Shown piece after piece: positions 22,730 to 33,888 of a DNA stretch of 64,000 bases. The stretch is from Sordaria brevicollis (lineage: Eukaryota > Ascomycota > Sordariomycetes > Sordariales > Sordariaceae), in assembly GCA_033439795.1 (NCBI GenBank), contig JAUTDP010000010.1, positions 1,612,001 to 1,676,000 on the forward strand, in the 5' to 3' direction. The translations under genes and the position numbers were made by a program. The notes below the pieces were generated by a model. It had not been told where the DNA came from. It made no database searches and saw only the letters and a program-made list of their open reading frames with translations. How positions within the stretch are numbered: position 1 is the first letter of the stretch; each line of letters begins with the position of its first letter.

Positions 22730-23240
22730 TATAAAGTTTATTAGAAATTACATTTACCCGGTGATTTGGACCAAAAACTACACCACAAAGGAAACAGAGC
22801 CTACACCACAAACTCATAGCGAAGGACTGAACCAGTCTGGGGATCTTTACTTAGGAAACGTAAATAGAGTCAGCAACTCTCAACTTTACTACCACAAGAA
22901 GAAGAGTAAGAGTGAAGTAAAGCTTCACTCTTATTATCTTCTTCAAGCAGGAGTAAATCTATTAGTTAATTCTCTTAAAAGTCCTTAAAGGGGTCACTTA
23001 GTAGCTTCGTAGAAAAGGTTCTTTGGGTAAAAAATAAAATTGTTATTCTCTCTAATTCTCCTTCTTACTTCCCTTAATCGAAGGAGGGAGAAGCCTCCCC
23101 CTTTTATCCTTTTTCTCAAGCGCAAACTCCGAATCTTCTAGAGGGAGGGAGGTACAAATCTATACCTGCCCTACTATCTGCTACTTAAACAATTACTCAT
23201 ACATTTAGGTAGATAATAATTTCACCCTACATCACCGGCT
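22730..23240. other. Un-RIPed insert inside the hAT-like relic (possible mitochondrial DNA)
   Basis: Unlike the sequence on either side, this ~500-bp stretch is rich in CA/TG (for example CTACACCACAAAGG) and so was not mutated by RIP. It contains an open frame of 90 codons (22716-22988), a long hairpin at 22896-22943, and purine/pyrimidine-rich tracts with short GC-rich hairpins. These features resemble fungal mitochondrial intron or intergenic DNA. The edges are judged by composition only. It could be a nuclear copy of mitochondrial DNA, a mitochondrial-plasmid fragment, or a host fragment carried by the transposon. Confidence 0.5.
22896..22943. repeat. Perfect-arm hairpin in the un-RIPed insert
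   Basis: Arms of about 21 nt (AAGAAGAAGAGTAAGAGTGAAG against its near-complement) around a 5-nt loop. The inner 10 bp pair perfectly. Such mobile hairpins are common in fungal mitochondrial genomes. Confidence 0.7.
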
Positions 23241-25103
23241 AATCCTCGAACTCTTACTTTAAAATCCTTTACTCTTTATTAAAATCCTCCTCTATATTAA
23301 TATATATAATTACCTTCTATACGGAGAGGAAGCCATCCGTATTATCGAACTATTAGCGACTAAATCCAGCGGGAGCGCGCCTTTTAATTATATTAATAAC
23401 TTAATTATTGCGGGCACTACTAAAATACTAAGCGCGGTACTTATTTAATAATAATTTAGCGCTAATCATACGAGTAGTATTATTAACGTTGGCGGGGTTA
23501 TTATAAATGCCTTCGTTTTCGCCCTCGCTAAGAAGGTAGCTACTATTACCGCCAACCTTATTACTAAATGACGTACTATTAAGAGAATTATCCTATTTCT
23601 TTTTTATATTATAGGAAACGTTCTTTATAATATACCAAAGGCAAATTTGGTACTAAGTATTATCGTTGAAAATCTCCCTATATAAGCGTTTAAAAACTTT
23701 ATCGTAATCCGTTATAATAATATACGGCCGAGCGATATTATATTATATAAGGAAGCCTTTTAAAACGTTAAGAACCTAAGTAAAAGATTCCTCTTTTTTA
23801 CTATTAAGTAAATAATAACCGATATTAAATATAATATATATAGAAATAATATTATAAATTTAAAGTAAAGGCATATCGAATCTATTAATTTTATATATAT
23901 AATTTATCGTAATAACCTCTAGATTCTTTGCCCATTATTCGATATATTAATTATAAATTTAAAAGATTCGTTGGATTTTACTAATAAGTTCGCCATTTTA
24001 TCGATAAATTTTATAATAAATACCGGGTATAGTCGTAAAGTATTAAATAAATTATTAGGTTAGTAAAAGAATATTAATAAATATAATTTTATAATACGTA
24101 ATTATATTAATTATATTTTTACGTTTAATTTATATATTAAGAAATTCTATTCTAATTATAATTATAATATTTAATAAAGTAGCTTTTAACTATTTTACTA
24201 CCCTAAATATATTTACGACTATATTATTATTACGCGCTAAGCGATAATAAACCGGTATATAAATAGCGTATTCGATATTAAAGTTATAATTATATTCGTT
24301 CTTTATTATAATAAACCTCTATAATTTTACCTTCCTATTTTTAACCTTTATAAAATAAATTATTTTAATTTTCTACTCGCAACCCTTTTTCTTAAATTTA
24401 ATTAAATATATACTTTTACTTTAATTAAGAAGCTTTTCTCCTTTATTATAAATTAAATTATATTAATAATAAATATTATTACGAAAGTTATTTAAACGCC
24501 GCTTATTAATAATAAAGCCTAATTTCTTTATAATAGCGTTAGCTTCGACGAATAATACATTAACGGATTCTTACTCCTTATTATAAAAATTTTAAATAAT
24601 ATCGCTATCCGTCGATAAAGCCGCCGGGGTATTAAAGAACGTAAGGGGGTCGGGTTAATTATCGAAATTATTAAGGAATTCCTTACTAATAAATTAATTA
24701 TAATAATCTTTATCCTCCTCTTTATCCTCTTCCTCCTCCTTTTCCTACTTAATTTCGATATCCGATAATAATTCGCGGCCGTAGACGATAAGAATAGCAA
24801 TAGCGACGTCGTTTTTTAAATCGCTAATAATAAACGAATTATTAACGGTATTATTAGCGGTAATATTAATAAACGTTATTATAAAGCGCGCGGTCGATTA
24901 TATAATAATAGCGATTAAAATAATCGAAAATAATATATATGCGGGGTAATTATATAAAATTTACTATATAAAAAATGCACGGCGGTAGAAGGTATGGCGG
25001 TATGGTAGTAAAAGCGGGCTAGAAATTTTACAAATTGTGTACGGATGTTCGTATAGTGCGAATTTGTATGGCACAAACATAGTAAAATAATTACTATAAC
25101 TAA

Positions 25104-25162
25104 CTAAAAGCGGTTAGAGACCGTCATTCTAGCGGCGATAGGCCGTTATTTTAGTCGGTTCG
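25104..25162 (-). repeat. Right terminal inverted repeat of the hAT-like element
   Basis: Partner of 21308-21366, ending in AGTCGGTTCG immediately before the right 8-bp duplication. Confidence 0.93.
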
Positions 25163-25170
25163 CACCGCAC
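25163..25170 (+). repeat. Target-site duplication, right (8 bp)
   Basis: CACCGCAC, identical to 21300-21307. Confidence 0.92.
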
Positions 25171-25370
25171 GGACAAAAAGTGACCTTTTGGAAATCCCTT
25201 CTACGAAACTCAACGCCCTCAATACCCGGCTTTTTACTCTACTCTACTAAGTATCGGAATAAAATAGATGGAAATAAAGGTTGGGAATTTGAATAGGAAT
25301 TCTATCTTTTAAATTGAGTGTGGTAGGTTCAGGAATAGAAGTGTTGAGGGACATTGTTGTTGTAGCACAG

Positions 25371-25415
25371 CAAATTGCCTAAAATGGACTTTAGAGGGCG
25401 TTGCGCGGACCTGGA
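25371..25415 (-). repeat. Right inverted repeat of the split MITE
   Basis: Partner of 21239-21283, ending GTTGCGCGGACCTGGA followed by TA. Confidence 0.85.
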
Positions 25416-27474
25416 TACCGCCCTCCGGCCAAGGGGTCACTCACGCTTAACAACTGGTAACGTAGCACTTTTGCCCATGTCTTGTGCCCCTTTATTTAGG
25501 CGTGCCTCCTAGACTTGTGATGCCGCACCGGGGAAGATGCCCTTGCTTTTGTATGTCAACCAACGGGTGCTTGGCGTTAATTTTGATTATCGTTTCATGT
25601 GACCGTTAGCGCTCCATGCTTTCTTTTGTGTCCGCCGATATCCACGGTGCTCGGAATTGTGGACTTTGAGATGAGGGGCCGGACTCTAGCGACGGAAAGG
25701 ATTCGGCAAAGGGCTAGTCCCGTGGCATTCGGGAGATGATGAACATGTTCCCGGCTGACATGAAGATCCGAAGGAATGCTCAAGTTCGAGATCCAAGTGC
25801 TACGTTTTGTAGCGAAGAAATCGTCCAGAAGGTGTTGTGGTCCAATGAATGTTGGGCGAGAGGCATGTCCTTCGATTCGAGGGTGCTTTTGTGAGGGAGG
25901 TCCGAGATTGAGGGAACCATGAGATGTGAACATTGGAAAGGACAGGAGTAAGAATTTTTCACTCCGCCGGCTGTACCTGCCCATCCAGCACCAGTTGCCG
26001 GGAAGGAACGGGAACCTTGACGGCCACGGGACAACAGGCAAGTGCATCTCGGGAATGGGTTCAGTGATAACTTGAAACCAGAAAAGAATTATGCATAAAT
26101 CAATTGCACAACCGAAATTGCATAAGTTCTATGCTAGTATCCCATACTTGAGATGTCCCATACCTCTGCCCACGTTAAGGCAAGGTTGGCCCCAAAAAGT
26201 ACGATTGTTAGCTTGCATGATAGAGCAAAGCTGTAGCTTGCACCTTTGAGGAAGTTCCACCGCAAAGACAATAAGGTGTGTAAGACGTCCTCGCCTCTGC
26301 TAGCGAGCGATTGAACCTGGATAAGCAAGCGAAAGAAGCGACTATAAGCCGGGGTAGGTATAACAACAAGCCCAAATAGAAGGTGCCTATCTGACGTGCT
26401 TGTGGTACGTTTGTTGCTGAAGCCTGGTGAGAATGTTCCCGTCCAGCTTCGGGGTTGATTGCCCTACAGGGCTACAGGGCTGAGGGGCTGGCGTTTTGGT
26501 GGAAGTCTAGGAAATGACCGCATGGTGTTGTACCTGATATATCCCTGCCCGGGGATACTATGCTATGTAACAGAGGCAGTGATCTGTGTGATGCTGCGCG
26601 ACTAGATGATACCCCTTGACGAGGGGATGGTAGGGTTGGGAGAATAGAGGACGAACTCTGCCACTCGTCTGCATAGAGGTATCGTGTCGGAGGTTAAAGG
26701 GTCAAGACCGTTTGGGAGTGTATATGATTCAACGCTACCGCTTGTGAATTCACAAGGGAACCGTCAAGTTGCGTGTGCTAACGGCAAGCCTCCAGGGTGG
26801 TAGATATGCAGGACATCGAGAATACACGGCACTTCCGCTCAAATAATTTCTACGTCCTACCACGAGGGTAACGTTGATGGACACGACGTAGGGGGTTGTC
26901 GAACTGTAGATACGAAATGCGAGAAAACTTACCAGGTATGTAGTAGGCAGATATTTGCGATTATTTCGAGGTCACATCTCGTTGAATCAACCCCGACTAT
27001 GTGTGAGAACTGTCGACCGCAAAAGGAATCCCGTGATCCCGTGTCTTGTTCGTGGGGGTGCATGCTGCTCAAGTGGAACGACAGGGCCACTGCCCATGAC
27101 TGAGTCCATGGCACCACTCAATTTCATCATCTTGGCCGTGTCAGTACCTGGTTATGATAGCAAGTGAGCGAGGTCGGGGTGTAGCTGAATTGGCTGAATG
27201 TGATTGCGGCATGGACGGGAGCTGGAATTCAAGGTGATGGTGTTGTGGAACTGGGGTTGTGATACCGATGCAAAAATCTGCAAGCCAGCGATGGTGAAGT
27301 CGGTGACCTTAACAATTATTGGCATCAGCCAATTATATCTGTGGATTAAAGATGGAAGTGGGTCCTCGGTCGTCCAATGGTCAATTACGGGTGTCCATCG
27401 GCATCGTGTCCCCGCAGGAAGGCGGTCGATCCGCTGTCCAGGATTCCAGCCATTCAGGTCAGCAAACGTGGATA

Positions 27475-27827
27475 CATAGGGTGATTTTCTTGCGCACATA
27501 GGGTAAACCCACTTTTCTAAGTGTTCTAACCAATCTCTAGCTCCCAACCGCGCCAAGCCCCAACTCCCGTCCCCCCAAATTGTAAGTGCGCTTTCACGAG
27601 GGGGTCCTCTCTCGTAGTTCCAACAACTGAACGGCTTCGCTTTTTGGTTTATTGGTCTTTTGATGGAATGGCTTTGGAATTTCACCAAGCCGTTTCAAAG
27701 GAATTGAAAGAGACGCTCAAAATCCCGAATTTGGGGCGATGCATTCCATTTTTTTGAGCGGTTGACTCCGGCGGGATGGCTACCGGAAGGAAGTTTTACC
27801 CTATGTGCGCAAGAAAATGACCCTATG
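27475..27827. mobile_element. MITE-like element, 353 bp
   Basis: Inverted repeats of 33 bp at 27475-27507 and 27795-27827 start CATAGGGT and pair with one mismatch (the ninth base). Each arm holds CATAGGGT twice. The left flank is TA and the right flank CA, which may be a decayed TA duplication. It has no coding capacity. The similarity of size and structure to the other two elements suggests a Tc1/mariner-derived MITE. Confidence 0.7.
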
Positions 27828-28251
27828 CATCCAAGATTTCCGTTAACGCGGTTATGCTTCCAGTCGAGGAGCATCAGAAACCATGTCATCAATTTAAAGA
27901 AAAGCCTGAAAATGTTGTCCTGTCACTTTGATCGCCGGACCCACTTCGGCCTTGGTTGTCTTTTGTGGATGCCTGTGGGGGCCGTGAACTTCGGGAGTAG
28001 TGGAGACAGACCGGACAACGGTGATCGGCATGGTGTATCATACGAAGTTGCAACGCAGCCCAGATGTATCTGTCAAAGAGGCATCGTCAGTTGGATTTTA
28101 ACGCAGAGGTTGCAGTGATGCTGAGAACCTCGATATATGAGTAAGCTGGAAGATTTGCGCGCTTGGGTGGTTGGCTCTGGATCCGGAGAATCTGTTGCTG
28201 TTGGCTGAGGCTCCAGCACCATGCGTGCGAGCTGTACAAACTGAATGCATA

Positions 28252-28568
28252 CCGTAGAATCTCGCGAAATTTGGAATTGGTCTATACCTATGGTAGTTTA
28301 GGGTAAGGCACGTAACAGGTCATCGGCTGGCAGCACACAGGTGCACATGAGCCCGCCTTGCGCCGGCATTTTAAAGTACAACACAATAGAAACGGCCACG
28401 ACAGCTCAGATCGAACAGCTCCGGCCGGAAACATTGCCCTCCACCTTAACGTACATACATTTACTTGTACAGAACGCGGGCTGAGCCTAGCAGTCCGCCA
28501 CCCCCTTATGCTAGACTTCAGCAGACTAGAGGCAACGGACCAATTCCAAATTTCGCGAGATTCTACGG
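28252..28568. mobile_element. TA-flanked MITE, 317 bp
   Basis: Perfect 31-bp inverted repeats at 28252-28282 and 28538-28568 start CCGTAGAATCTCGCGAAATT and are bordered by TA on both sides (28250-28251, 28569-28570). The element is non-coding. The perfect arms suggest recent insertion. The TA duplication points to mobilisation by a Tc1/mariner transposase elsewhere in the genome. Confidence 0.85.
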
Positions 28569-31500
28569 TAGGTAAGTAGCTTTCCTTTTGGGAACGGGGC
28601 AGGGCATCGCAACCTGCGCATTTGTGATTGATCCATTAGCCGCCCACAGTCCGACTGGTGTATGTACTGTGAATCATCAGAACTCTTTTCAGCGAGGTAA
28701 CTTGAATCCGATGACGAGAATTAGCTGGCTTTCGTTGTGAGTACTGAAAACACAATGATATGGGCAAATAGACGGTTGCCTGCGTGGTCACTAGCCGGTT
28801 GTCTGCTCATGTCTGCAGTTATGCCCTGGCCACTGCCACTGTCCTAATTTCAACCAGGGCATGTCTGAGTGATCAGAAATCCCCTACCCAGAATCGCTAC
28901 TCAAGAGCAGAGAGCAACATGCAGTGCTGCACCTTGATGCCAGCCGTGCGGATTAGAAAAAGACTGCCAATGAAGTGCTTCGTATCCTTGGGCTGAAATG
29001 AAGTTTCGGGCCCAGTGATATGGATGCATAGCGCAGCCTCTTCTTCTCTGCAATTTTCGAACACCATTCGGTATATTTTAGCCGCCATCGCGCAACTGGT
29101 GACCAATAACATATATGCGTAGGCTGATAATGTAGTTTTGTCGAAGTTTCCTGTGAATGTGATCAGTGATCAGTAGCGAGACATGTAGTACCTAAAGACA
29201 TGGCCCATCCGTCTAGCTGTAGTAGCTCTCGGCAGGTTCAAGGACCCAATGAATGTTCCTAGATGCCCTGGCCTAATACCGGATAGAATAGTAAGTATCG
29301 AGAGTGGTGACGGGAAGGAAAAGCCGCGCTGACTATCGGTATGGGTAACATCAGCCCAAGACTTCCCGGCCAATAATGTCGACTGATCTGAAGTCATCTC
29401 CGCGGTCTGGCGTCTAGCGCGTGCGCTTGTTGGTTATTGATCAAACTGTGCCTTCAATACGCCGGGATATTTGGTGATACCTGGGTTGGATATCACCAGC
29501 TGGAAGAAACATGCGACAAATGACGGTACTCGTAGGAAACCTAACCTATCACTCTGCCCGTCAAGTCCGCTGGTGCCTGTAATCCCTGTAATGGATGTAG
29601 ATGTCAGATCGTTGAAAAGAATTACTTGAAGAGTTGAAGGACAGGTAGACTCCAATCCGTACCGATTTCGTTGTTGAAATGATGTTGGCGGGTTGTCTCA
29701 CTCTTGGGCAACCCTAGGTTAGGTATCTTGGCATCTCCATGTTCGTGGGTGAGATTCCAACGCCGTTAAACATGAAATCATAGCCGTCTTAGACTTGAGC
29801 GGTACAGGAAGTGGGCTGCTTGATGTTAAGAAATCGGGATCTTAGGAACATCTATGGTGTACACGGACGGTGTTGAAATCTGTTGAACGAGTTCCGGGTC
29901 TTGCCGTGTGCAGTGGAAGATTCCTCGGAGGAGAAGGAAGAAGGTCGCGCTTGCATCCAGCGAGATATTGGAGGTACCCAGGTACCTGGAGCTCTCCCCG
30001 CATATGCCCCATCACGCTAGGTCGAATCTGTGCAGATACTGACAACATAGTGGATCCCAAGCGAATGAGAAGAGAGCGAACGCCAACAAGCGCAGTCCCA
30101 ACCAACAGCTGAGAACATTTGATGAGCCTTGCGGAAAGTGGCGGCCTGGCCTGCGCCAACGCCCTTACACCTTCCCGACGACGAAACAGGCGCGCGGAGC
30201 ATCGTCTGGTCGTCTAATGACCAGTCACAATTAGATCCGGCCCTTCTCCCACTCATCGTTTCGGCTGTGCATCAAACTTTTGTCACTTCTTGCTGTTGCC
30301 TCGCTCCCTCGAATCGACCTTGTCCCCGTCCAGTCACGGTGTTTTCCCATGGAGTTGATCACTGTGGACGAAGCAGGGACCCATCTACTCAGGAGGATAT
30401 CCGGCTTGCTTCATATCCGCAATGAAGCTGTCTTCACGTTTTCCAGCCAGCTGTTAGAGGGGGATGTTTGAGGCGACATGAACACCAGCCGACCAAGACG
30501 TTTTCCACCGGAGAGCTTGCCTCGTGCGCCGCGAAACCGTTTGCTCACCATCTGCCCTCAATGAGGCCATATTGATGATTACTACCTACAATTCACTCAA
30601 TCTCGCCCGCGATCATACACAGACGATAAATCCCACCAGAAAGGACGGCGGCCAAAGTGGGAATGCGGCAGAGAGGCAAGGACGGCCAAGATGATGGAGG
30701 TGTTGAGTCGTTGTCCACATGGCACCGTTGATTCGCTTGCCCGGGTGTCCAAATCTCCCCCCTGTCAGCGTTACTGCAATCCTGCCCCGTTAGTTGAATG
30801 ACAAGCTCAAACCATCAGCAATACCATTTTCTCCTGCCCGTTCATTTCGTTTTTTCGTTCAAGCTAACATGTGGTCAAACGCAGATTCCAGATCCGTGAC
30901 CGCTGCTTTTGTTGACCTGGCCATCAGTAACAACGTGGATGGCCGGTACGCAAGAACCAATTTCATTCAACCACATATTTGCATATTATCACCAAATTCC
31001 GGAAACCAAAACCCTGCGTGCCCTCGTTCGAGACACGCGCGCCCACTCTCTACCACGTAGCCGGAGAATTGCTCGTCGGGGTCCAGGCAACTTAGACACG
31101 CCTCTACGTTCCAGCCCCTACCACCGGCGCTGGTCCCTATCGTCTTGCTGTACGACACGAAGTGGGCTGCCAGCGGATGGGGTTGCACTCTCCAGGCAAA
31201 GCTTGAGGCACGGTCTACGCCATATCGACTCAACATGCCCACAGTCTCTGGTGTCTCGTTCTCTCCGATCTCATGCCCGGCTCCAGATTACTGTGGATAA
31301 AGATCATGGCGGCATGGCACAGTCGGATAACTAGTACACAACTAGTTCTCACTCGTCGACCAAGCTCTATGTGACGGGAACCGAATTTCCTTAGCATGGG
31401 CTTCGGACCTGATTCACATCTCCTCTTCCATGACCCTCTAGACCGGTCTCAACCATCTTCATTTCTTATTGAATAAGTGTACATCGTCTTTTACAGTTGC

Positions 31501-32534
31501 CTCACACTCCTTGGATGGGGCGCAAAGTCGGCTCGCTTTCAAAAGCATGGTCTGCACTTGTCACTTTGATGTCCATTTTCGCCTTTTCAAATATTCCCCA
31601 GGTCTCACTGTCGTTTCGACTTGCCACGAACTCTATTTATCTTGCTGCCCAAACCATGTCACCTCCCCTAGAGCTATCTTCCCTAACGCTTATGTGATAC
31701 CTTGCCATATTCAAGTGATTGGCAATACAGTCCCTAGTCCTAGAGAATAACCACTCTCGAGCCCAAGTAGGGCGTTGACAACATCCTCTAGACTATTTAC
31801 TGGCTGTCCTGTTGACTCTGGGCATGCATTGGTTCGCGGCCAAGGGGATCAGTCGCTGCGTTCACACCCATCCACTTCAGTCACTCCTGAAGAGAGTTCC
31901 TCCGTCCTCTTAGCTAACCTACCCCTGTACTTGCATATGCTTCATAGCCTCTAACCTCTGGCCCCTCCCCCCTGTTGTGATGCTCTCGCCCCTGTCTTTC
32001 TTCTTTGCCTGTCTCCGACCCAACCCTAGGCCCTGAACGGTTCAAGCCAGGCCGGCTACCCACTCATGCATGTCCCCTTGGCTTTCATACTCTAATTCCT
32101 TCTCTTGTGCGCTAGGCCACGCTCGTGTGGGTGTTCAAGAGCTCTACCCTTCACCTTACATGGATGAACCTCGAGTACCCACATGGGATACTGTGGGGAT
32201 GTACTGCCTCCCGAAACTTATAAGCCATCCTCCTCCCGGCCCATGCCTTATGCTGGGTTGAGGCTGAGGGACTTCTTTTCAATCCCAAACTTAGAACGCA
32301 AACTATCTGGCAACCTAGACTTCGATCGAGCTAAACGTCAGTCCTCTACGAAACATCAGCCGGTCGATCACCTCATATAAGTCGAGGAAGTCACTCCGGA
32401 TCCTTACGTGATATCTTGGCCACCATCGTCAACGCCTTCACTTCGACACTACAAGGGAGATCAGATCGCCAGCAACGTATGTGGTGCTTGTAATACTTTT
32501 AATTTTCTTATGTCTCTGTCATCAACACTTCAAA

Positions 32535-33888
32535 ATGGCCTTTCAGTATTCACCTTCGAGTTTCGACGAAGCTTACTCAAAGAAGACCAGTTCGAACCAC
32601 AACAGCAACCCATCTTCAACCGATACTTTGATTCAGACATTGGAACCTGTCCACTCTGTGGAAAACCAACAGCTTCTTGGAACATCGCCGTATAGCAATC
32701 CCCAGAGCCACTCACTGTTCTCGGCCCGATCACAAGACCTATTCAACGAAAATAGCTTCGACTTCGACCTCTTTCGCACCCACATTGAAGAACTACCTCG
32801 CACCAGTTTCGCATCAGGATCATATCCGGTCCCCTGTCCTCCCCTGTCAAATCCTGAAGACTCGGGAATCATGAGGTACAGCTTACGCAAGTAGCTTTCG
32901 GCAGTCAAACCCCACACTAACTTGAAGCCTGCCTAGTGCACTTGCCCTACAATACGACACTAACTTCCCCATGAGCTCGCGAACCTCTTTCTCATGGCCA
33001 GGTATGTTGCTGTGACCTGAACTTGGCGGTCATCCCAGCTCACAGTCGAACAGTCTTGGACTCAGGATCCGGTCTTATGAGCCCCGAACTTGGTTCATAC
33101 GGGTCGGACAGCAGCTTCACAGGATCAAGATCCGGAACGGCGAGCCCACCTAGGACGTCGCTTAGTGCCGAGCAACGCGAACTCAAGAGACAGCGAGACC
33201 AAGCCCGGCGTGATTCGAAGATGCATGTCAGGGGTCGCAGGGCGGGAAGCAGTTCATCATCTGGTCTTTATTCACCACCTCCTTCGTTGGCCGTCCTATC
33301 ATCAGGCGCTCCTAGCATGCCTGTCTACACAAGTGCTGGCCCTGTCTCGCTACTAGCTGAACCTCATTCTACCCATTACCCTGCGCAGTTCTCGCCATCT
33401 CTTTCGGACTCACACCACAGTCAGTCCAGCATGTATCACAACGCATATTCTACACCATCATATATCAACGATTATGGCTATCCTGCATCGGCCACTTCAA
33501 GCTTGCCATCGCACTACGGGTAAGTGTTGCTCGATTTCACCCGGAAAGATCACAGCAATCGTGCTAACGTGGTTTTTCTTATAGTCGCCCACTGTCTGAC
33601 CCAAATCTCATGTACTCGGTATCGCCGCCAGCAATGGGAGGTAGCCCTCAGGATACCGCTGGTCAGGTTAGAGTCGTACAACCCCGTCCGAAGCCGCAAT
33701 GCTGGGAACATGGATGCAATGGCCGTCAATTTTCTACCTTCAGCAACCTTCTACGACATCAAAGAGAAAAGTCTGGACAAGCGACAAAGGCAACATGTCC
33801 GAACTGTCACGCCGAGTTCACACGGACTACCGCGCGAAATGGACATCTACTGCACGACAAATGCAAACAGAAGCGCATCGGCAGCTAA
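32535..33888 (+). CDS. C2H2-type zinc-finger transcription factor
   Basis: Four exons (32535-32875, 32937-33001, 33039-33519, 33585-33888) give 396 residues. The C-terminus (about residues 335-396) carries two adjacent Cys/His fingers, C-x4-C (CWEHGC) leading to [10 protein letters not shown], and CPNC...NGHLLHDKC, embedded in a conserved [14 protein letters not shown] block. A basic stretch at about residues 177-205 ([17 protein letters not shown]...RGRRAG) precedes a Ser/Pro/Tyr-rich region typical of activation domains. The N-terminus is Ser/Asn/Gln-rich and low in complexity. I chose ATG 32535 because the frame upstream is not protein-like. The second intron would be only 37 nt but restores frame and has a branch site; exon 2 is therefore less certain. 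The protein is probably nuclear; its target genes are unknown. Very long non-coding flanks suggest complex regulation. Confidence 0.82.

Larger units (their letters stand above)
21308..25162. mobile_element. hAT-like DNA transposon, RIP-inactivated, nested in a MITE
   Basis: A 3,855-bp element with 59-bp terminal inverted repeats starting CGAACCGACTAAAAT and 8-bp duplications CACCGCAC. The repeats differ at only two positions, both G/A. An 8-bp duplication is typical of the hAT superfamily. The element's repeats are longer than usual for hAT, so the superfamily is uncertain. The interior is AT-rich, almost lacks CA/TG and has no intact frame. A plus-strand reading near 23,650-23,800 (IVENLPI-AFKNF) recalls an N-terminal hAT transposase block, but weakly. 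A stretch at about 22,730-23,240 escapes the RIP pattern and is listed separately. Confidence 0.85.
21239..25415. mobile_element. TA-flanked MITE (314 bp) split by a later transposon
   Basis: Inverted repeats starting TCCAGGTCCGCGCAAC occur at 21239-21283 and 25371-25415, each bordered by TA (21237-21238 and 25416-25417). TA duplication and this kind of repeat fit the Tc1/mariner superfamily. After removing the 3.86-kb element inserted at 21308, with one copy of its 8-bp duplication, the host element is 314 bp with no coding capacity, i.e. a MITE. The repeats pair over about 43 bp with a few mismatches. The interior right of the insertion is not RIP-damaged. Confidence 0.8.
25418..32534. other. 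7.1-kb gene-free region upstream of the zinc-finger gene
   Basis: Normal composition, many short frames, none with a recognisable domain; the longest are 150 codons at 25595-26047 (-) and 178 codons at 27152-27688 (-). Two MITE-like elements lie inside (27475-27827 and 28252-28568). Long upstream regions are common before developmental regulators in filamentous fungi, so part of this may be promoter or long 5' leader of the zinc-finger gene. Confidence 0.45.
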
